A stretch of DNA of 64,000 nt from the NCBI RefSeq assembly GCF_036503815.1, contig NZ_AP027764.1, forward strand, positions 4,402,001 to 4,466,000, read 5' to 3'. The notes below the pieces were generated by a model. It was not told the DNA's origin. It made no database searches and worked only from the letters and a program-made list of their open reading frames with translations. Shown here piece by piece: positions 50,160 to 64,000 of the stretch. Positions within the stretch are counted from its first letter, which is position 1. Each line of letters opens with the position of its first letter. Made by a program: the position numbers and the translations under genes. The DNA comes from Escherichia coli. Lineage in GTDB: Bacteria > Pseudomonadota > Gammaproteobacteria > Enterobacterales > Enterobacteriaceae.

Positions 50160-51440
50160 TTAGATCAAGTAATCGATCAACGCCGGTTCTTGTTTGCAGA
50201 GGCGACGCCAGTCAACGATCGGCATACGAACTTGCAGACTTACGCTGCCGTCCTCCTCCATCCACTCTTTTTCTATTGCCTGAAGCTGATAAAAACGACT
50301 TCTCAGACGCCCTTCCTGCGGCGGCAGACGCAATGTATGCTGCGCCACCTCGCCGGAAAGACGCTCCGTCAAAGCCTGAAAAAGCTGTGGTATCCCCGCT
50401 CCGGTCTGCGCAGAAAGCCAGACACGGATCGGTTTGTTCTCTTCGTCCCGATCAATACGCGGTTCAAAATCTTCCAGCATATCGATCTTGTTCATCACCA
50501 GCAGGGTTGGGATCTCGTGAGCATCGATCTCTTCAAGAACCGTATTCACCGCTTCGATGTTTTCTTGTACTCGCACATCTGCCGCGTCAATGACGTGCAG
50601 CAGCAATGTGGCTTGCCGCGTCTCTTGTAACGTGGCTTTAAATGCCGCCACCAGATCGTGCGGCAGGTGGCGAATAAACCCTACGGTATCTGCCAACACG
50701 GTTTCACCGACATCCGCGACGTCAATACGCCGCAACGTCGGGTCGAGGGTGGCAAACAACTGGTCTGCCGCATAGACCCGCGCTTCGGTGATGCGATTGA
50801 AAAGGGTAGATTTACCGGCGTTGGTATATCCCACCAGCGAAACAGTAGGAACGTCGGCTTTGATACGCGATTGCCGCCCCTGCTCACGCTGTTTTTCAAC
50901 TCTTTCCAGGCGCGACTGTATCTGCACGATGCGATTACGCAACAAACGACGGTCGGTTTCGAGCTGGGTTTCACCCGGACCACGCAAACCGATCCCGCCT
51001 TTCTGTCTTTCAAGGTGGGTCCAGCCACGCACCAGGCGCGTAGCCAGATGGCGCAACTGCGCCAGCTCAACCTGCAACTTACCCTCATGGGTACGCGCAC
51101 GCTGGGCGAAAATATCTAAAATAAGGCCGGTGCGGTCGATAACACGACACTCGCACAAACGCTCCAGGTTACGCTCTTGCGCCGGGCTCAGGGCATGGTC
51201 AAAAAGAACGACCGAAGCACCCGTCGCTTTGACAGCTTCCGCAATTTCAACTGCTTTACCTTCACCTACAAAATACTTTGGGTGCGGCGCTTTACGGCTA
51301 CCGGTAATCACCTGCAATGCTTCGACACCGGCGGAAGAGACCAGAGATTCAAACTCCTGGAGGTCTTCCATATCTTTGTCTTGCGTAAAATAGATGTGTA
51401 CCAGTACCGCCTGCTCACCAGCATCATAACGGTCAAACAA
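50160..51440 (-). CDS. hflX: HflX, ribosome-splitting GTPase
   Basis: This 426-residue Obg-HflX-family GTPase rescues stalled ribosomes by splitting 70S, mainly under heat shock. The N-terminal HflX domain (glycine-rich [18 protein letters not shown] linker at about 148-165) is followed by the G domain, with G1 GYTNAGKS at 204-211, DTVGF (G3) and NKID (G4). It lies 76 bp after hfq. Confidence 0.97.
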   Translation of the reverse strand: MFDRYDAGEQAVLVHIYFTQDKDMEDLQEFESLVSSAGVEALQVITGSRKAPHPKYFVGEGKAVEIAEAVKATGASVVLFDHALSPAQERNLERLCECRVIDRTGLILDIFAQRARTHEGKLQVELAQLRHLATRLVRGWTHLERQKGGIGLRGPGETQLETDRRLLRNRIVQIQSRLERVEKQREQGRQSRIKADVPTVSLVGYTNAGKSTLFNRITEARVYAADQLFATLDPTLRRIDVADVGETVLADTVGFIRHLPHDLVAAFKATLQETRQATLLLHVIDAADVRVQENIEAVNTVLEEIDAHEIPTLLVMNKIDMLEDFEPRIDRDEENKPIRVWLSAQTGAGIPQLFQALTERLSGEVAQHTLRLPPQEGRLRSRFYQLQAIEKEWMEEDGSVSLQVRMPIVDWRRLCKQEPALIDYLI

Positions 51441-51516
51441 GCGTATAACCCTCTAAATAGATCAGCGGGGAACGCAGGATCGCTGGCTCCCCGTGTAAAA
51501 AAAACAGCATGAAACC

Positions 51517-51837
<321 letters not shown>

Positions 51838-51910
51838 TTATATGCTTATTTGTACTTTGAACCTTTCGATTCTGAAAAAATTGCGCACGATACGTCTCAA
51901 TTGTACACAT

Positions 51911-52861
51911 TCAGCCTGCGATAGCACCAACAACCTGTAATACTTCGTCACGCGCCTGTTCTGGTTTTTCACTGTCAAGCCAGTGAACCCCTTCCCAACC
52001 ACGCAGCCAGGTTATCTGCCGCTTCGCCAACTGTCTCGTGGCGCAAACACCTCGATAAACCATTTCATCGTATGAGATTTCGCCTTCAAGGTAAGACCAC
52101 ATCTGGCGATAACCCACGCAACGAATGGAAGGCAAGTCCGTATGCAAATCTCCTCGGGCAAAAAGCGCCCGGACTTCTGCTTCAAAACCTGAAGCCAACA
52201 TCTGATGAAAACGCTGCTCAATTCGTTGATGGAGCAGTTCACGGCTCGCCGGGGCGATGGCGAACTGATGCACCTGATACGGTAGAGCGTCTCCTGACGT
52301 TTGCGTCAGTTCCGTTAAAGTTTTACCCGAAATGAAAAAAACTTCCAGTGCCCGGGAAAGCCTTTGTGGATCATTTGGATGAATCCTTGCTGCCGCAACC
52401 GGATCGATCTCCTGAAGTTGACGATGCAATGACTCCCAACCTTGCTCTGCCGCCTGTTGCTCAATTCTGGCCCGCACTTCGGGGTCTGCCGACGGTAGCG
52501 GCGACAACCCTTCCAGCAATGCCTTGAAATACAACATCGTACCGCCCACTAATAGTGGGATCCGCCCCGCCGCGGTGATATCAGCCATTTCCGCCAGCGC
52601 ATCGCGGCGAAAATCAGCGGCCGAATAAGCCTGCGACGGATCGCGAATATCCAGCAATCGGTGCGGCGCGGCGAGTAACTCTTCAGCGTTCGGCTTCGCC
52701 GTCCCGATATCCATCCCTTTGTAAATAAGGGCAGAATCAACGCTTATCAACTCTACTGGTAAAATTTTACGCAGCTCAATGGCTAACGCCGTTTTACCGG
52801 AGGCCGTCGGCCCCATCAAAAAAATCGCCTTAGGCAGGCTCGCCTTACTGATATCACTCAT
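51911..52861 (-). CDS. miaA: MiaA, tRNA dimethylallyltransferase
   Basis: This 316-residue enzyme transfers a dimethylallyl group to N6 of A37 in tRNAs that read UNN codons, the first step to ms2i6A. The P-loop GPTASGKT is at 17-24, and the [16 protein letters not shown] segment is the family signature. The gene overlaps the end of mutL by 8 bases, and hfq follows. Confidence 0.98.
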
Positions 52862-54701
52862 CTTTCAGGGCTTTTATCGCCGGATGTAAATCAACAGATT
52901 GTAACAGACCACCCGGCGGCGTTTTCACAAGTTGCGGACATAACCGTTCCACGTCCGCCAGCAGGGTGATGGCCTGTGCCATTGACCACTGCGCATGTTC
53001 GCTCATCAGATTTCGTGCAATCCACTGCGCAATATTGCCAGGTTCGAATACGGACTGCTTCGCCAGGTAGCCTATCAGTTCAGGAATCAAGATTTGTAAA
53101 TTTTGTTGGCGTAAGGGTAAAGGCACGGCCCTGATGGTCACATACTGTGCATCGGACTGGAAATCAATACCCAATTCCGCCAGGGCAGACTGCGCTTTTT
53201 CTAATGCCGATTTTTCTTCGCCAGAAACTTTTAGCCGCAACGGAATAAGCAACGGCTGGGCGCAAACTGGCGTTTCACCCGGCGTCAACTGCGCCTGACG
53301 CAGCCAACGTTCTGCCACTGGCAGGGCTAAAAGTGAAATGTTGCCGTCGCGCTCCAGCAACGCACAGTCGGAATGGACGATAGTCAGTACCCGACCAAAA
53401 CTCTGACTGTTCGCCGCAAGCGCTGGCTCCTGCGGTTCAGGTGCTTTTGGTTTTTGCATCGGCGCAGGCGTTTGCAAAAGCTGGCGATACACTTCACCTT
53501 GCTGTTTCTGGTAGCCTGGCTGCGCATTTGGCCAGGAAGCTGCTGGACGACCACCAGAGACGGGCGCAGGAGAGTAGCGGGGAGCTACCGATTCACGAAC
53601 TGCCGGTTCAGCAAAATGATTACGCCCGGCGGCCACGCGGTTCTCCGGAATGGTGCGCGGTGCAGGTTGAGGTTCATCGTCCAGTGGCAGCGGCGTTTCC
53701 AGCTGTTGTTGTAGCACACTCAGCACGCCCTGATAGATAAAGTCGTGCACCAGACGCGACTGATGGAAACGCACTTCGTGTTTGGCGGGGTGCACGTTGA
53801 CGTCCACTTGATGTGGGTCGATCTCCAGATACAACACAAATGCCGGTTGCTGATCGGCCCCCAGTTTGTTTTCGCAGGCCTGACGGATCGCATGATTGAT
53901 CAGGCGATCGCGCATCATGCGACCATTCACGTAGCAATACTGAATTTCTGCCAGTGTGGGCGTGGTGTGGTTTGGATCTGCCACCCAGCCGCGCAGCGTG
54001 AGATCGCCGTGTTGCCATTCAATCGCCAGCGCTTGTTCGAGAAAAGCGGTGCCGCAAATCGCGCCTAAGCGCCGTTCTTTTTGCCCGCCTTCCGGCACTG
54101 CGCGGTACTGGCGAACTATTTTGCCGTTATGCGACAGGTTAATAGTGACGTCGAAACGCGCCAGCGCAATGCGGCGGATGATTTCATCAATATGGTTAAA
54201 TTCGGTTTTCTCGGTACGCAGGAATTTCCGCCGCGCCGGGGTATTGTAGAACAGATCCAGCACTTCCAGCGTCGTTCCCACCGGATGCGCCGCCGGTTTA
54301 ACCGTCACGTCCATATCGCGCCCTTCGGCATATGCCTGCCAGGCTTCCTGCTGATCTACGGTGCGCGAAGTGAGCGTCAGACGGGAAACTGAACTGATAC
54401 TCGCCAGCGCCTCACCGCGGAACCCCAGGCTGATAATAGCTTCGAGATCGTCCAGAGAGGCGATTTTACTGGTAGCATGACGCGCCAGCGCCAGCGCCAG
54501 TTCATCTTTTTTGATACCGCAGCCGTTATCACGAATGCGGATAAGTTTCGCCCCACCGCGTTCGATATCAATATCAATACGCGTCGCACCCGCATCGAGG
54601 CTGTTTTCCACCAGTTCTTTGACTACCGACGCAGGTCGCTCGACCACCTCACCTGCGGCAATCTGGTTCGCCAGTTGTGGCGGTAAGACCTGAATTGGCA
54701 T
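52854..54701 (-). CDS. mutL: MutL, DNA mismatch repair protein
   Basis: This 615-residue GHKL ATPase links MutS to MutH and UvrD in mismatch repair. The ATP-site motifs [15 protein letters not shown] (Glu29, Asn33), RDNGCGI and GFRGEAL are in the N-terminal part; a Pro/Gln-rich linker (about 335-430) leads to the C-terminal dimerisation domain. The start is the ATG at 54701 (MPIQVLPPQ), not the TTG one codon earlier. It lies 9 bp after amiB. Confidence 0.98.
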
Positions 54702-54710
54702 CAATCATCC

Positions 54711-56048
54711 TTAGTTTGGCAGCGTGCGATCTGGCGTCGTCACCGTGCTGGCCGTTTGTGCCGTTGCCCCCTGCGGCGCAGATTGCATCGGATGCGCAAG
54801 GAAATAATTGCGCAGGCCTTTGTAAATGGCTTCTGCCAGCTGTTGTTGGTAATCGTCGCTCGCCAGCAAACGTTCTTCGCTGTTGTTGCTGATAAAACCG
54901 GTTTCGACCAGTACTGATGGGATATCCGGCGAACGCAGAACGCCAAGGCTGGCATGTTCTGGTCGACGTTTATGTATTTCGCCAATGCGTTGCAACTGAC
55001 TGATCATACTGGTCGCTACATCATACCCTACCCGCTGGGAATGACCGAACTGTAAATCCAGCACCGCCTGGCTTAAATACGGGTCAGACTGACTGTTCGC
55101 CAGCACATCGCCCGCTCCGCCCAGCAGCTCCGACTGTTTCTCGTGCTGCTCCAGCCAGCTGGCCATTTCGCTGTTGGCGCGACGGTTAGAGAGCACCCAT
55201 ACGGAAGCGCCAGTCGCACTGCGGTTCGGTGCGGCATCAGCGTGAATCGAGACGAGGAAATTGGCGTTTTGCTTACGTGCCACATCGCTGCGCCCCATTA
55301 CCGAGATAAAGTAATCCCCGTCACGGGTTAAAACGCCCTTAAACATCGGATCATCATTGAGTAAAGTACGCAATTTACGCGCGATGGCGATGGTGACATT
55401 TTTCTCCCGCGTACCACCAGGGCCGATAGCGCCAGGATCCTGACCGCCGTGTCCGGCATCAATAGCGATGATAATTTTATCGCCTGTGTTAGCCGTCGCG
55501 CGCGCTGCCGGACGCGTTACCGTATTACTGCTGATAACACCCGTAGTGCGGTTACTTTCGGTTTTAAACGGATTACGCGCCGGTTCGCTGACGCGCGGTG
55601 CGACAACCGCAGGCGTTTCAACGCGCTTCGCAACCACTGGCGGCGGTGGAGGCGGTGGCGGCGCATCAGCGTTAATCGTAAAGACGACAGTGTAATTGCT
55701 ACCATTCTGCCGCTTCACCGCTTCGGTTTTACCGTTTTCGGTGAGATCGACCACCAGCCGTAGCGTTTGTGCATCTTTAGGCGTTCCAGAGCGAATCGCC
55801 TTCACCAGATTATTACCGCTGAACAACAACGGTAGCCCCTGAATCACGCCCGTTTGTTTGATATCGAGCGCCACGGTGCGTTTGTTTTGATGGCTAAACG
55901 CGTAATCAGGATCGCCAGTAAAACTCAATGTTATTCGCGCCTGTTGATTACCGTTAGAAACCTGAATATCAGAGAGCGTAGCGGCGCCAGCCTGCGCGCA
56001 CAGCAGCAGCAACGTCGCTACCAACCAATTTCTGATGCGATACATCAT
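54711..56048 (-). CDS. amiB: AmiB, N-acetylmuramoyl-L-alanine amidase
   Basis: This 445-residue periplasmic zinc amidase splits septal peptidoglycan when activated by EnvC. A signal peptide ends at about residue 22 (QAGA), followed by the AMIN domain (about 23-130) that targets the septum, a poly-Pro linker (PPPPPPPP), and the amidase_3 domain (about 195-420) with [15 protein letters not shown] and the C-terminal VETGFISN Glu. The ATG at 56048 gives [10 protein letters not shown]. Confidence 0.97.
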   Translation of the reverse strand: MMYRIRNWLVATLLLLCAQAGAATLSDIQVSNGNQQARITLSFTGDPDYAFSHQNKRTVALDIKQTGVIQGLPLLFSGNNLVKAIRSGTPKDAQTLRLVVDLTENGKTEAVKRQNGSNYTVVFTINADAPPPPPPPPVVAKRVETPAVVAPRVSEPARNPFKTESNRTTGVISSNTVTRPAARATANTGDKIIIAIDAGHGGQDPGAIGPGGTREKNVTIAIARKLRTLLNDDPMFKGVLTRDGDYFISVMGRSDVARKQNANFLVSIHADAAPNRSATGASVWVLSNRRANSEMASWLEQHEKQSELLGGAGDVLANSQSDPYLSQAVLDLQFGHSQRVGYDVATSMISQLQRIGEIHKRRPEHASLGVLRSPDIPSVLVETGFISNNSEERLLASDDYQQQLAEAIYKGLRNYFLAHPMQSAPQGATAQTASTVTTPDRTLPN

Positions 56049-56066
56049 CCCGCCACCTTTCAAAGG

Positions 56067-58045
<1,979 letters not shown>

Positions 58046-58047
<2 letters not shown>

Positions 58048-59185
58048 GTCAGAGCCCCTCGATCTCAATCAGTTAGCGCAAAATATTAAACAGTGGGGGC
58101 TGGAACTGGGCTTTCAGCAGGTAGGTATTACCGATACCGATCTCAGCGCGTCCGAGCCCAAACTGCAAGCATGGCTGGACAAACAATACCACGGCGAAAT
58201 GGACTGGATGGCGCGTCACGGTATGCTGCGCGCCCGCCCCCATGAGTTATTGCCCGGTACGCTGCGCGTCATCAGCGTGCGGATGAATTACCTTCCTGCT
58301 AACGCCGCATTTGCCAGCACGCTGAAAAACCCCAAACTCGGCTATGTAAGTCGTTATGCGTTGGGCCGTGACTATCACAAACTTCTGCGCAACCGACTCA
58401 AAAAGCTGGGCGAGATGATTCAGCAACATTGTGTTTCGCTGAATTTTAGACCGTTTGTCGATTCTGCGCCTATTCTCGAGCGCCCGTTAGCTGAAAAAGC
58501 AGGTCTTGGCTGGACAGGTAAGCACTCACTTATCCTCAATCGCGAGGCCGGTTCGTTCTTCTTTTTAGGTGAATTACTGGTCGATATTCCGCTGCCCGTG
58601 GATCAACCGGTCGAGGAAGGATGCGGTAAATGCGTGGCCTGTATGACGATTTGCCCGACCGGCGCCATCGTCGAGCCATATACCGTCGATGCTCGCCGCT
58701 GTATCTCTTATCTCACCATTGAACTGGAAGGGGCGATCCCGGAAGAGCTGCGTCCATTGATGGGAAACCGTATTTACGGTTGCGATGACTGCCAGCTTAT
58801 CTGCCCGTGGAATCGCTATTCGCAACTCACTACAGAAGACGATTTCAGCCCGCGCAAACCACTACACGCACCGGAACTCATTGAGTTATTCGCCTGGAGT
58901 GAAGAGAAGTTTTTAAAAGTCACGGAAGGTTCGGCGATTCGCCGTATAGGTCACCTGCGTTGGCTGCGTAATATCGCCGTGGCATTAGGCAATGCCCCCT
59001 GGGATAAAACGATTTTGACAGCGCTGGAAAGTCGTAAAGGTGAGCACCCACTTCTTGATGAGCACATAGCGTGGGCGATTGCGCAGCAAATCGAGAGGCG
59101 AAATGCGTGCGTCGTGGAGGTACAACTACCGAAAAAACAGCGTCTGGTTCGGGTCATTGAAAAGGGATTACCACGAGATGCCTGA
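58046..59185 (+). CDS. queG: QueG, epoxyqueuosine reductase
   Basis: This 379-residue cobalamin-dependent enzyme reduces epoxyqueuosine to queuosine, the last step in wobble-base Q synthesis. The two [4Fe-4S] clusters are bound by CGKCVACMTICP (about residues 194-205) and CDDCQLICP (with one more upstream cysteine from the first motif). A HEAT-like C-terminus grips tRNA. The gene starts inside the CATG shared with nnr. Confidence 0.97.
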
Positions 59186-59454
59186 TTCATCCACAGCTTG
59201 TGAATAAAAATAAAAACGCATTGCAATTCAAGACGAATAAAATCGTCAAGTGATCGACTCGACAAAACGAGATCTTAATTTTCAACTTATATATCAATAA
59301 GTTAAAAAAATACTATTCACCGTGCGAAGTTTCTTTGAAATTAAGATTACGACATGAGGCTGTGGATAACTCTGTTTACAAGAGTTTGTCAGAGACAACA
59401 AAAACCAGCAATAACGCATCGCGTCGCTGTGGATATTTTATTGAGAGAAGAATT

Positions 59455-59530
<76 letters not shown>

Positions 59531-59565
59531 TTGGGTGGTCTGTGCTTTGCAGCACTTTCAAATTT
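59531..59565 (-). repeat. Duplicated inter-tRNA spacer with GCAA-loop hairpin
   Basis: The 35-base spacer between the second and third tRNA-Gly is repeated, apart from one T in a T-run, directly after the first tRNA at about 59763-59798. On the transcript it contains GTGCT-GCAA-AGCAC (59542-59555), a 5-bp stem with a GNRA tetraloop, probably a processing landmark. The two copies show that the array grew by duplication of a tRNA-plus-trailer unit. Confidence 0.75.
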
Positions 59566-59641
<76 letters not shown>

Positions 59642-59798
59642 TTAATCTTCGTCTTTCGAACCGCTACTGCCTTGGCTGCCTTCACTCACCTTAGTCACTT
59701 ACTTTTGTAAGCTCCCAAGGATTCGTTCAGTTGCCGCCTTGTCGCAATTCGAAATACTGCGATTGGGTGGTCTGTGCTTTGCAGCACTTTTCAAATTT

Positions 59799-59874
<76 letters not shown>

Positions 59875-59931
59875 GTACTGCTTAATTTTGCTTTCGTAAT
59901 TTTCGCATTTCTGCGTCGTTACGGGAGGCGC

Positions 59932-59959
59932 ATTATACGAGAAATCTTTCCCTCTGCAA
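59932..59959 (-). promoter_or_regulatory. glyVXY promoter
   Basis: On the minus strand, TTGCAG-N16-TATAAT with a GC-rich discriminator (GCGCC) directly after the -10 box. Such discriminators are typical of stringently controlled tRNA and rRNA promoters. It lies 58 bases ahead of the first tRNA. AT-rich sequence further upstream (59968-59990) could act as an UP element. Confidence 0.85.
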
Positions 59960-60084
59960 CCCCCCTAAAAAATTTTTTTTGAGTTTTTATCTCAAGTGCT
60001 GAAATTATCAGCAAGACGTTCAATTTAGCGTCAAAATCACGCCGCCGCAAGTGGATTCCGGCGGTTACGTGACCAGAACAAATT

Positions 60085-60630
60085 TTACAGCTTGATAAAA
60101 TGCTCGCGGTAGTAAGCCAGCTCCGCCACCGACTCACGGATATCATCCATCGCCTGATGCGTCCCCTGTTTGGTAAAACCATCAAGAATTTCCGGCTTCC
60201 AGCGGCGCGCCAGCTCTTTCAGTGTGCTGACATCCAGATAACGGTAGTGGAAGTAGGCTTCCAGCTCCGGCATGTATTTAAACAAGAAGCGACGATCCTG
60301 GCCGATGCTGTTACCGCAAATCGGCGATTTTCCCGCAGGCACCCACTGTTTTAAAAATTCGAGCGTTGCCAGTTCAGCTTCCCGATCGCCCATCGTGCTC
60401 GCTTTCACGCGCTCCACCAGCCCGCTGGCGGTATGGGTGCGCACGTTCCAGTCATCCATCAGCGCCAGCTGTTCATCGGACTGATGTACTGCAATGGTCG
60501 GCCCTTCTGCCAGAATATTCAGGTTGGCATCGGTCACCAGCGTGGCAATCTCAATAATGCGATCGCGCTCGGGATCCAGACCGGTCATCTCAAGATCGAT
60601 CCAAATCAGGTTGTTTTCATTGGCACTCAT
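60085..60630 (-). CDS. orn: Orn, oligoribonuclease
   Basis: This 181-residue DEDDh 3'-5' exonuclease degrades di- to short oligoribonucleotides, including pGpG, and is essential in E. coli. Asp12 and Glu14 ([10 protein letters not shown]) are the first pair, then the Asp near 112 and the [10 protein letters not shown] motif (His, Asp). I chose the ATG at 60630; upstream codons overlap the promoter region of divergent rsgA. Confidence 0.97.
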
Positions 60631-60724
60631 GCTATTTTCCACCCATTCACAGTGACTATATTGATCCACAATTGCGTGTATCATAGATGTTTTGCCCATC
60701 AGGGGCGACCAGGAGTCTGTACGA

Positions 60725-61777
60725 TTGAGTAAAAATAAACTCTCCAAAGGCCAGCAGCGCCGCGTGAACGCCAATCACCAGCGTCGTCTTAAAACGTCTA
60801 AGGAGAAGCCCGACTACGACGACAATCTGTTTGGCGAGCCTGATGAAGGTATCGTCATCAGCCGCTTTGGTATGCACGCTGATGTGGAATCCGCCGATGG
60901 CGACGTTCACCGCTGCAATATTCGCCGTACCATCCGTTCGCTGGTGACCGGCGATCGCGTAGTCTGGCGTCCGGGAAAACCGGCGGCGGAAGGCGTAAAT
61001 GTCAAAGGGATCGTGGAAGCGGTGCATGAGCGCACCTCAGTGTTGACGCGCCCGGATTTCTACGACGGTGTGAAACCCATTGCTGCCAACATCGACCAGA
61101 TTGTCATTGTCTCCGCGATTTTGCCGGAGCTGTCGCTCAATATTATCGACCGTTACCTGGTGGCCTGCGAAACCTTGCAGATTGAGCCGATTATTGTGCT
61201 CAACAAGATAGACCTGTTGGACGACGAAGGCATGGAATTCGTCAACGAGCAGATGAATATCTACCGCAATATCGGTTATCGCGTATTGATGGTTTCCAGT
61301 CATACTAAGGATGGACTGAAACCGCTGGAAGAGGCGTTGACCGGGCGCATCAGTATTTTTGCCGGGCAGTCTGGCGTCGGCAAATCCAGCCTGCTGAACG
61401 CGTTGCTGGGGCTGCAAAAAGAGATCCTGACCAACGACGTCTCGGATAACTCGGGGCTTGGTCAGCACACCACGACTGCCGCGCGGCTGTATCACTTCCC
61501 GCACGGCGGTGATGTGATTGATTCCCCAGGTGTGCGTGAGTTTGGTCTCTGGCATCTGGAACCGGAACAAATTACTCGGGGTTTTGTCGAATTCCATGAC
61601 TACTTAGGTCTGTGTAAATATCGCGATTGCAAACACGATACCGATCCGGGCTGCGCTATCCGGGAAGCGGTTGAGGAAGGGAAAATCGCGGAAACCCGTT
61701 TCGAAAACTATCACCGTATTCTGGAAAGCATGGCGCAGGTAAAAACGCGTAAAAACTTTTCTGATACGGATGACTGA
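60725..61777 (+). CDS. rsgA: RsgA, 30S-subunit maturation GTPase
   Basis: This 350-residue circularly permuted GTPase helps late 30S assembly and release of RbfA. Order: OB fold (about 40-110), permuted G domain (NKID before GQSGVGKSS, about residues 217-225) and a C-terminal zinc knuckle ([14 protein letters not shown]). The start is a TTG at 60725, with AGGAG nine bases ahead; the frame's ATG at 60692 is not used. It is followed by psd. Confidence 0.96.
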
Positions 61778-61819
61778 CAATTAAGCTAACCGTCGTTAGA
61801 ATCGTCCCCTTTTTTTCAG

Positions 61820-61841
61820 GATCCGGCATGTAGGCCGGATC
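61820..61841. repeat. REP-like hairpin between rsgA and psd
   Basis: GATCCGGC-ATGTAG-GCCGGATC is a perfect 8-bp inverted repeat within the 96-bp gap. A run of seven T (61810-61816) precedes it, so it is not a terminator for rsgA. Confidence 0.7.
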
Positions 61842-61873
61842 AGGAACGACAAAACAATGGCCTGGAGGCTACC

Positions 61874-62842
61874 TTGTTAAATTCATTTAAACTTTCGCTA
61901 CAGTACATTCTGCCGAAATTATGGCTTACTCGCCTGGCGGGTTGGGGCGCAAGCAAGCGGGCAGGATGGCTGACAAAACTGGTTATCGATCTGTTCGTTA
62001 AATACTACAAGGTCGACATGAAAGAGGCGCAAAAGCCGGACACCGCCAGCTACCGCACCTTTAACGAATTCTTTGTCCGTCCGCTGCGTGACGAAGTACG
62101 CCCAATCGATACCGATCCTAATGTACTGGTCATGCCTGCCGATGGCGTTATCAGCCAGTTAGGTAAAATCGAAGAAGATAAAATCCTGCAAGCTAAAGGC
62201 CACAACTACAGCCTCGAAGCTCTGCTGGCAGGGAACTATCTGATGGCGGATCTTTTCCGTAACGGTACGTTTGTGACCACTTACCTCTCTCCGCGTGACT
62301 ACCACCGCGTACACATGCCGTGCAACGGTATTCTGCGTGAGATGATCTATGTGCCGGGCGATCTCTTCTCCGTTAACCATCTCACCGCTCAGAACGTGCC
62401 GAATCTGTTTGCCCGTAACGAACGCGTGATCTGCCTGTTCGATACCGAATTTGGCCCGATGGCGCAGATTCTGGTCGGGGCGACGATTGTTGGCAGCATT
62501 GAAACTGTCTGGGCGGGCACCATTACGCCGCCGCGCGAAGGCATCATCAAGCGCTGGACATGGCCTGCCGGAGAAAACGACGGTTCTGTGGCGCTGCTGA
62601 AAGGCCAGGAAATGGGGCGCTTTAAACTCGGCTCTACCGTTATCAACCTGTTTGCACCGGGTAAAGTGGATCTGGTTAAGCAACTGGAAAGCCTGTCTGT
62701 CACGAAAATTGGCCAGCCGCTGGCAGTATCTACCGAAACCTTTGTTACGCCAGACTCTGAACCTGCCCCGCTTCCTGCTGAAGAGATCGAGGCAGAACAC
62801 GACGCCAGCCCATTGGTTGACGACAAAAAAGACCAGGTCTAA
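61874..62842 (+). CDS. psd: Psd, phosphatidylserine decarboxylase proenzyme
   Basis: This 322-residue inner-membrane-associated enzyme makes phosphatidylethanolamine. The proenzyme cleaves itself at the LGST motif, turning Ser254 into the pyruvoyl cofactor of the alpha chain. The start is a TTG at 61874 with TGGAGG ahead. The [12 protein letters not shown] segment is part of the active site. It is followed after 21 bp by mscM, as in E. coli. Confidence 0.97.
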   Translation: MLNSFKLSLQYILPKLWLTRLAGWGASKRAGWLTKLVIDLFVKYYKVDMKEAQKPDTASYRTFNEFFVRPLRDEVRPIDTDPNVLVMPADGVISQLGKIEEDKILQAKGHNYSLEALLAGNYLMADLFRNGTFVTTYLSPRDYHRVHMPCNGILREMIYVPGDLFSVNHLTAQNVPNLFARNERVICLFDTEFGPMAQILVGATIVGSIETVWAGTITPPREGIIKRWTWPAGENDGSVALLKGQEMGRFKLGSTVINLFAPGKVDLVKQLESLSVTKIGQPLAVSTETFVTPDSEPAPLPAEEIEAEHDASPLVDDKKDQV

Positions 62843-62863
62843 TCCATCAAAGGAAACGCTGAC

Positions 62864-64000
62864 GTGCGCCTGATTATCGCTTTTCTGATGGCCTGGTGCC
62901 TCAGTTGGGGGGCGTACGCCGCGACGGCCCCCGATAGTAAACAAATCACCCAGGAACTGGAGCAGGCAAAAGCGGCGAAACCCGCTCAGCCGGAAGTCGT
63001 AGAGGCACTCCAGTCCGCCTTAAATGCGCTTGAGGAACGAAAAGGTTCCCTTGAGCGCATCAAGCAATATCAAGAAGTCATTGATAATTACCCGAAACTC
63101 TCCGCTACTCTGCGCGCGCAATTAAACAACATGCGTGACGAGCCGCGCAGCGTATCGCCGGGAATGTCTACCGACGCGCTGAATCAGGAAATTCTCCAGG
63201 TCAGCAGTCAGTTACTGGATAAGAGCCGTCAGGCCCAGCAAGAGCAAGAGCGCGCCCGCGAGATTGCCGATTCGCTGAATCAACTGCCGCAACAGCAAAC
63301 TGACGCCCGCCGCCAGTTGAATGAAATCGAGCGCCGCCTTGGAACGCTTACCGGCAATACCCCGCTTAATCAGGCGCAAAATTTTGCTTTGCAATCTGAC
63401 TCTGCACGACTGAAGGCGCTCGTTGATGAACTGGAATTGGCGCAGCTGTCTGCCAATAACAGGCAAGAATTAGCGCGCTTGCGCTCAGAGCTGGCGGAAA
63501 AAGAGAGCCAGCAACTGGATGCGTATTTGCAGGCCTTGCGTAATCAGTTGAACAGCCAACGCCAGCTTGAGGCGGAGCGGGCGCTGGAAAGCACCGAACT
63601 TCTGGCAGAAAACAGCGCCGACTTGCCGAAAGATATCGTCGCGCAATTCAAAATTAACCGCGAGCTGTCGGCGGCGTTGAATCAACAGGCGCAGCGGATG
63701 GATCTCGTTGCCTCGCAACAGCGTCAGGCTGCCAGCCAGACACTACAGGTCCGGCAGGCGTTGAATACGCTGCGTGAACAATCACAATGGCTGGGATCGT
63801 CCAACCTGCTCGGCGAAGCGTTGCGGGCGCAGGTGGCACGGCTACCGGAAATGCCGAAACCACAACAGCTTGATACCGAAATGGCACAGTTGCGTGTGCA
63901 ACGCTTACGTTATGAGGATCTGCTTAATAAACAGCCGTTGCTAAGGCAAATCCATCAGGCAGACGGTCAGCCGCTGACCGCCGAGCAAAACCGTATTCTG
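62864..64000 (+). CDS. mscM: MscM (YjeP), miniconductance mechanosensitive channel (5' part)
   Basis: The first 379 codons of a large MscS-family channel. The start is a GTG at 62864, preceded by AAAGGAAA. A signal peptide ends near GAYA (about residue 20). The part present is the long periplasmic domain: heptad-rich, Gln/Leu/Arg-rich coiled coils (QEQERAREIADSLNQL, LNEIERRLGTL). The membrane helices and MscS pore lie beyond the window. It is co-transcribed with psd. Confidence 0.95.
   Translation, partial: MRLIIAFLMAWCLSWGAYAATAPDSKQITQELEQAKAAKPAQPEVVEALQSALNALEERKGSLERIKQYQEVIDNYPKLSATLRAQLNNMRDEPRSVSPGMSTDALNQEILQVSSQLLDKSRQAQQEQERAREIADSLNQLPQQQTDARRQLNEIERRLGTLTGNTPLNQAQNFALQSDSARLKALVDELELAQLSANNRQELARLRSELAEKESQQLDAYLQALRNQLNSQRQLEAERALESTELLAENSADLPKDIVAQFKINRELSAALNQQAQRMDLVASQQRQAASQTLQVRQALNTLREQSQWLGSSNLLGEALRAQVARLPEMPKPQQLDTEMAQLRVQRLRYEDLLNKQPLLRQIHQADGQPLTAEQNRIL

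Overview
The window is a chromosomal segment of an Escherichia coli-type enterobacterium. From msrA to psd the gene order and the protein sequences match, from memory, the E. coli K-12 region around 95-96 min, read here in the opposite orientation to the usual K-12 map. Both ends are cut: tamA lacks its 3' part at the left edge and mscM its 3' part at the right edge.

Layout. 1-14.7 kb: housekeeping and stress genes (tamA, msrA, paeA/ytfL, ytfK, ytfJ, a ytfI-like AT-rich gene, cysQ, cpdB, qorR/qorB, ytfF, NsrR-controlled ytfE, cycA, fklB, ytfB). 14.7-24.4 kb: an accessory catabolic island, a TetR-family regulator divergent from an eight-gene operon (SDR dehydrogenase, TIM-barrel isomerase/epimerase-like protein, crotonase, family I CoA-transferase, fumarate-reductase-like flavoprotein, and a complete DctQMP-type TRAP transporter). 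It lies exactly between ytfB and the rpsF-priB-rpsR-rplI operon. I do not recall this operon in K-12 and know of no assigned substrate. 24.5-26.1 kb: ribosomal proteins S6, S18, L9 and PriB. 26.3-35.1 kb: the L-ascorbate (ula) regulon with ulaR, ulaG and ulaABCDEF, plus three small YhcN-family secreted proteins (yjfY, bsmA, yjfN) and the esterase yjfP. 35.2-42.0 kb: aidB and the yjfI-yjfJ-[K+ channel]-yjfK-yjfL-yjfM-yjfC envelope cluster, which here contains a predicted two-TM potassium channel with RCK domain that I do not recall from K-12. 42.1-58 kb: rlmB, rnr, nsrR, purA, yjeT, then the hflC-hflK-hflX-hfq-miaA-mutL-amiB-tsaE-nnr superoperon. 58-64 kb: queG, three tandem tRNA-Gly(GCC) genes, orn, rsgA, psd, mscM.

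How things fit together. The island reads as one transport-to-central-metabolism route: TRAP import of a carboxylate, CoA activation, hydration and redox steps, under a repressor whose palindromic operator sits in the divergent promoter region. The ula operon carries an in-frame 51-bp loss in ulaF, relative to the K-12 protein I remember, which removes the GN-S substrate-phosphate motif, so the last epimerase step is probably broken. nsrR and its best-known target ytfE, with a perfect NsrR palindrome, are both present. No prophage, insertion sequence, integrase or CRISPR array was seen.
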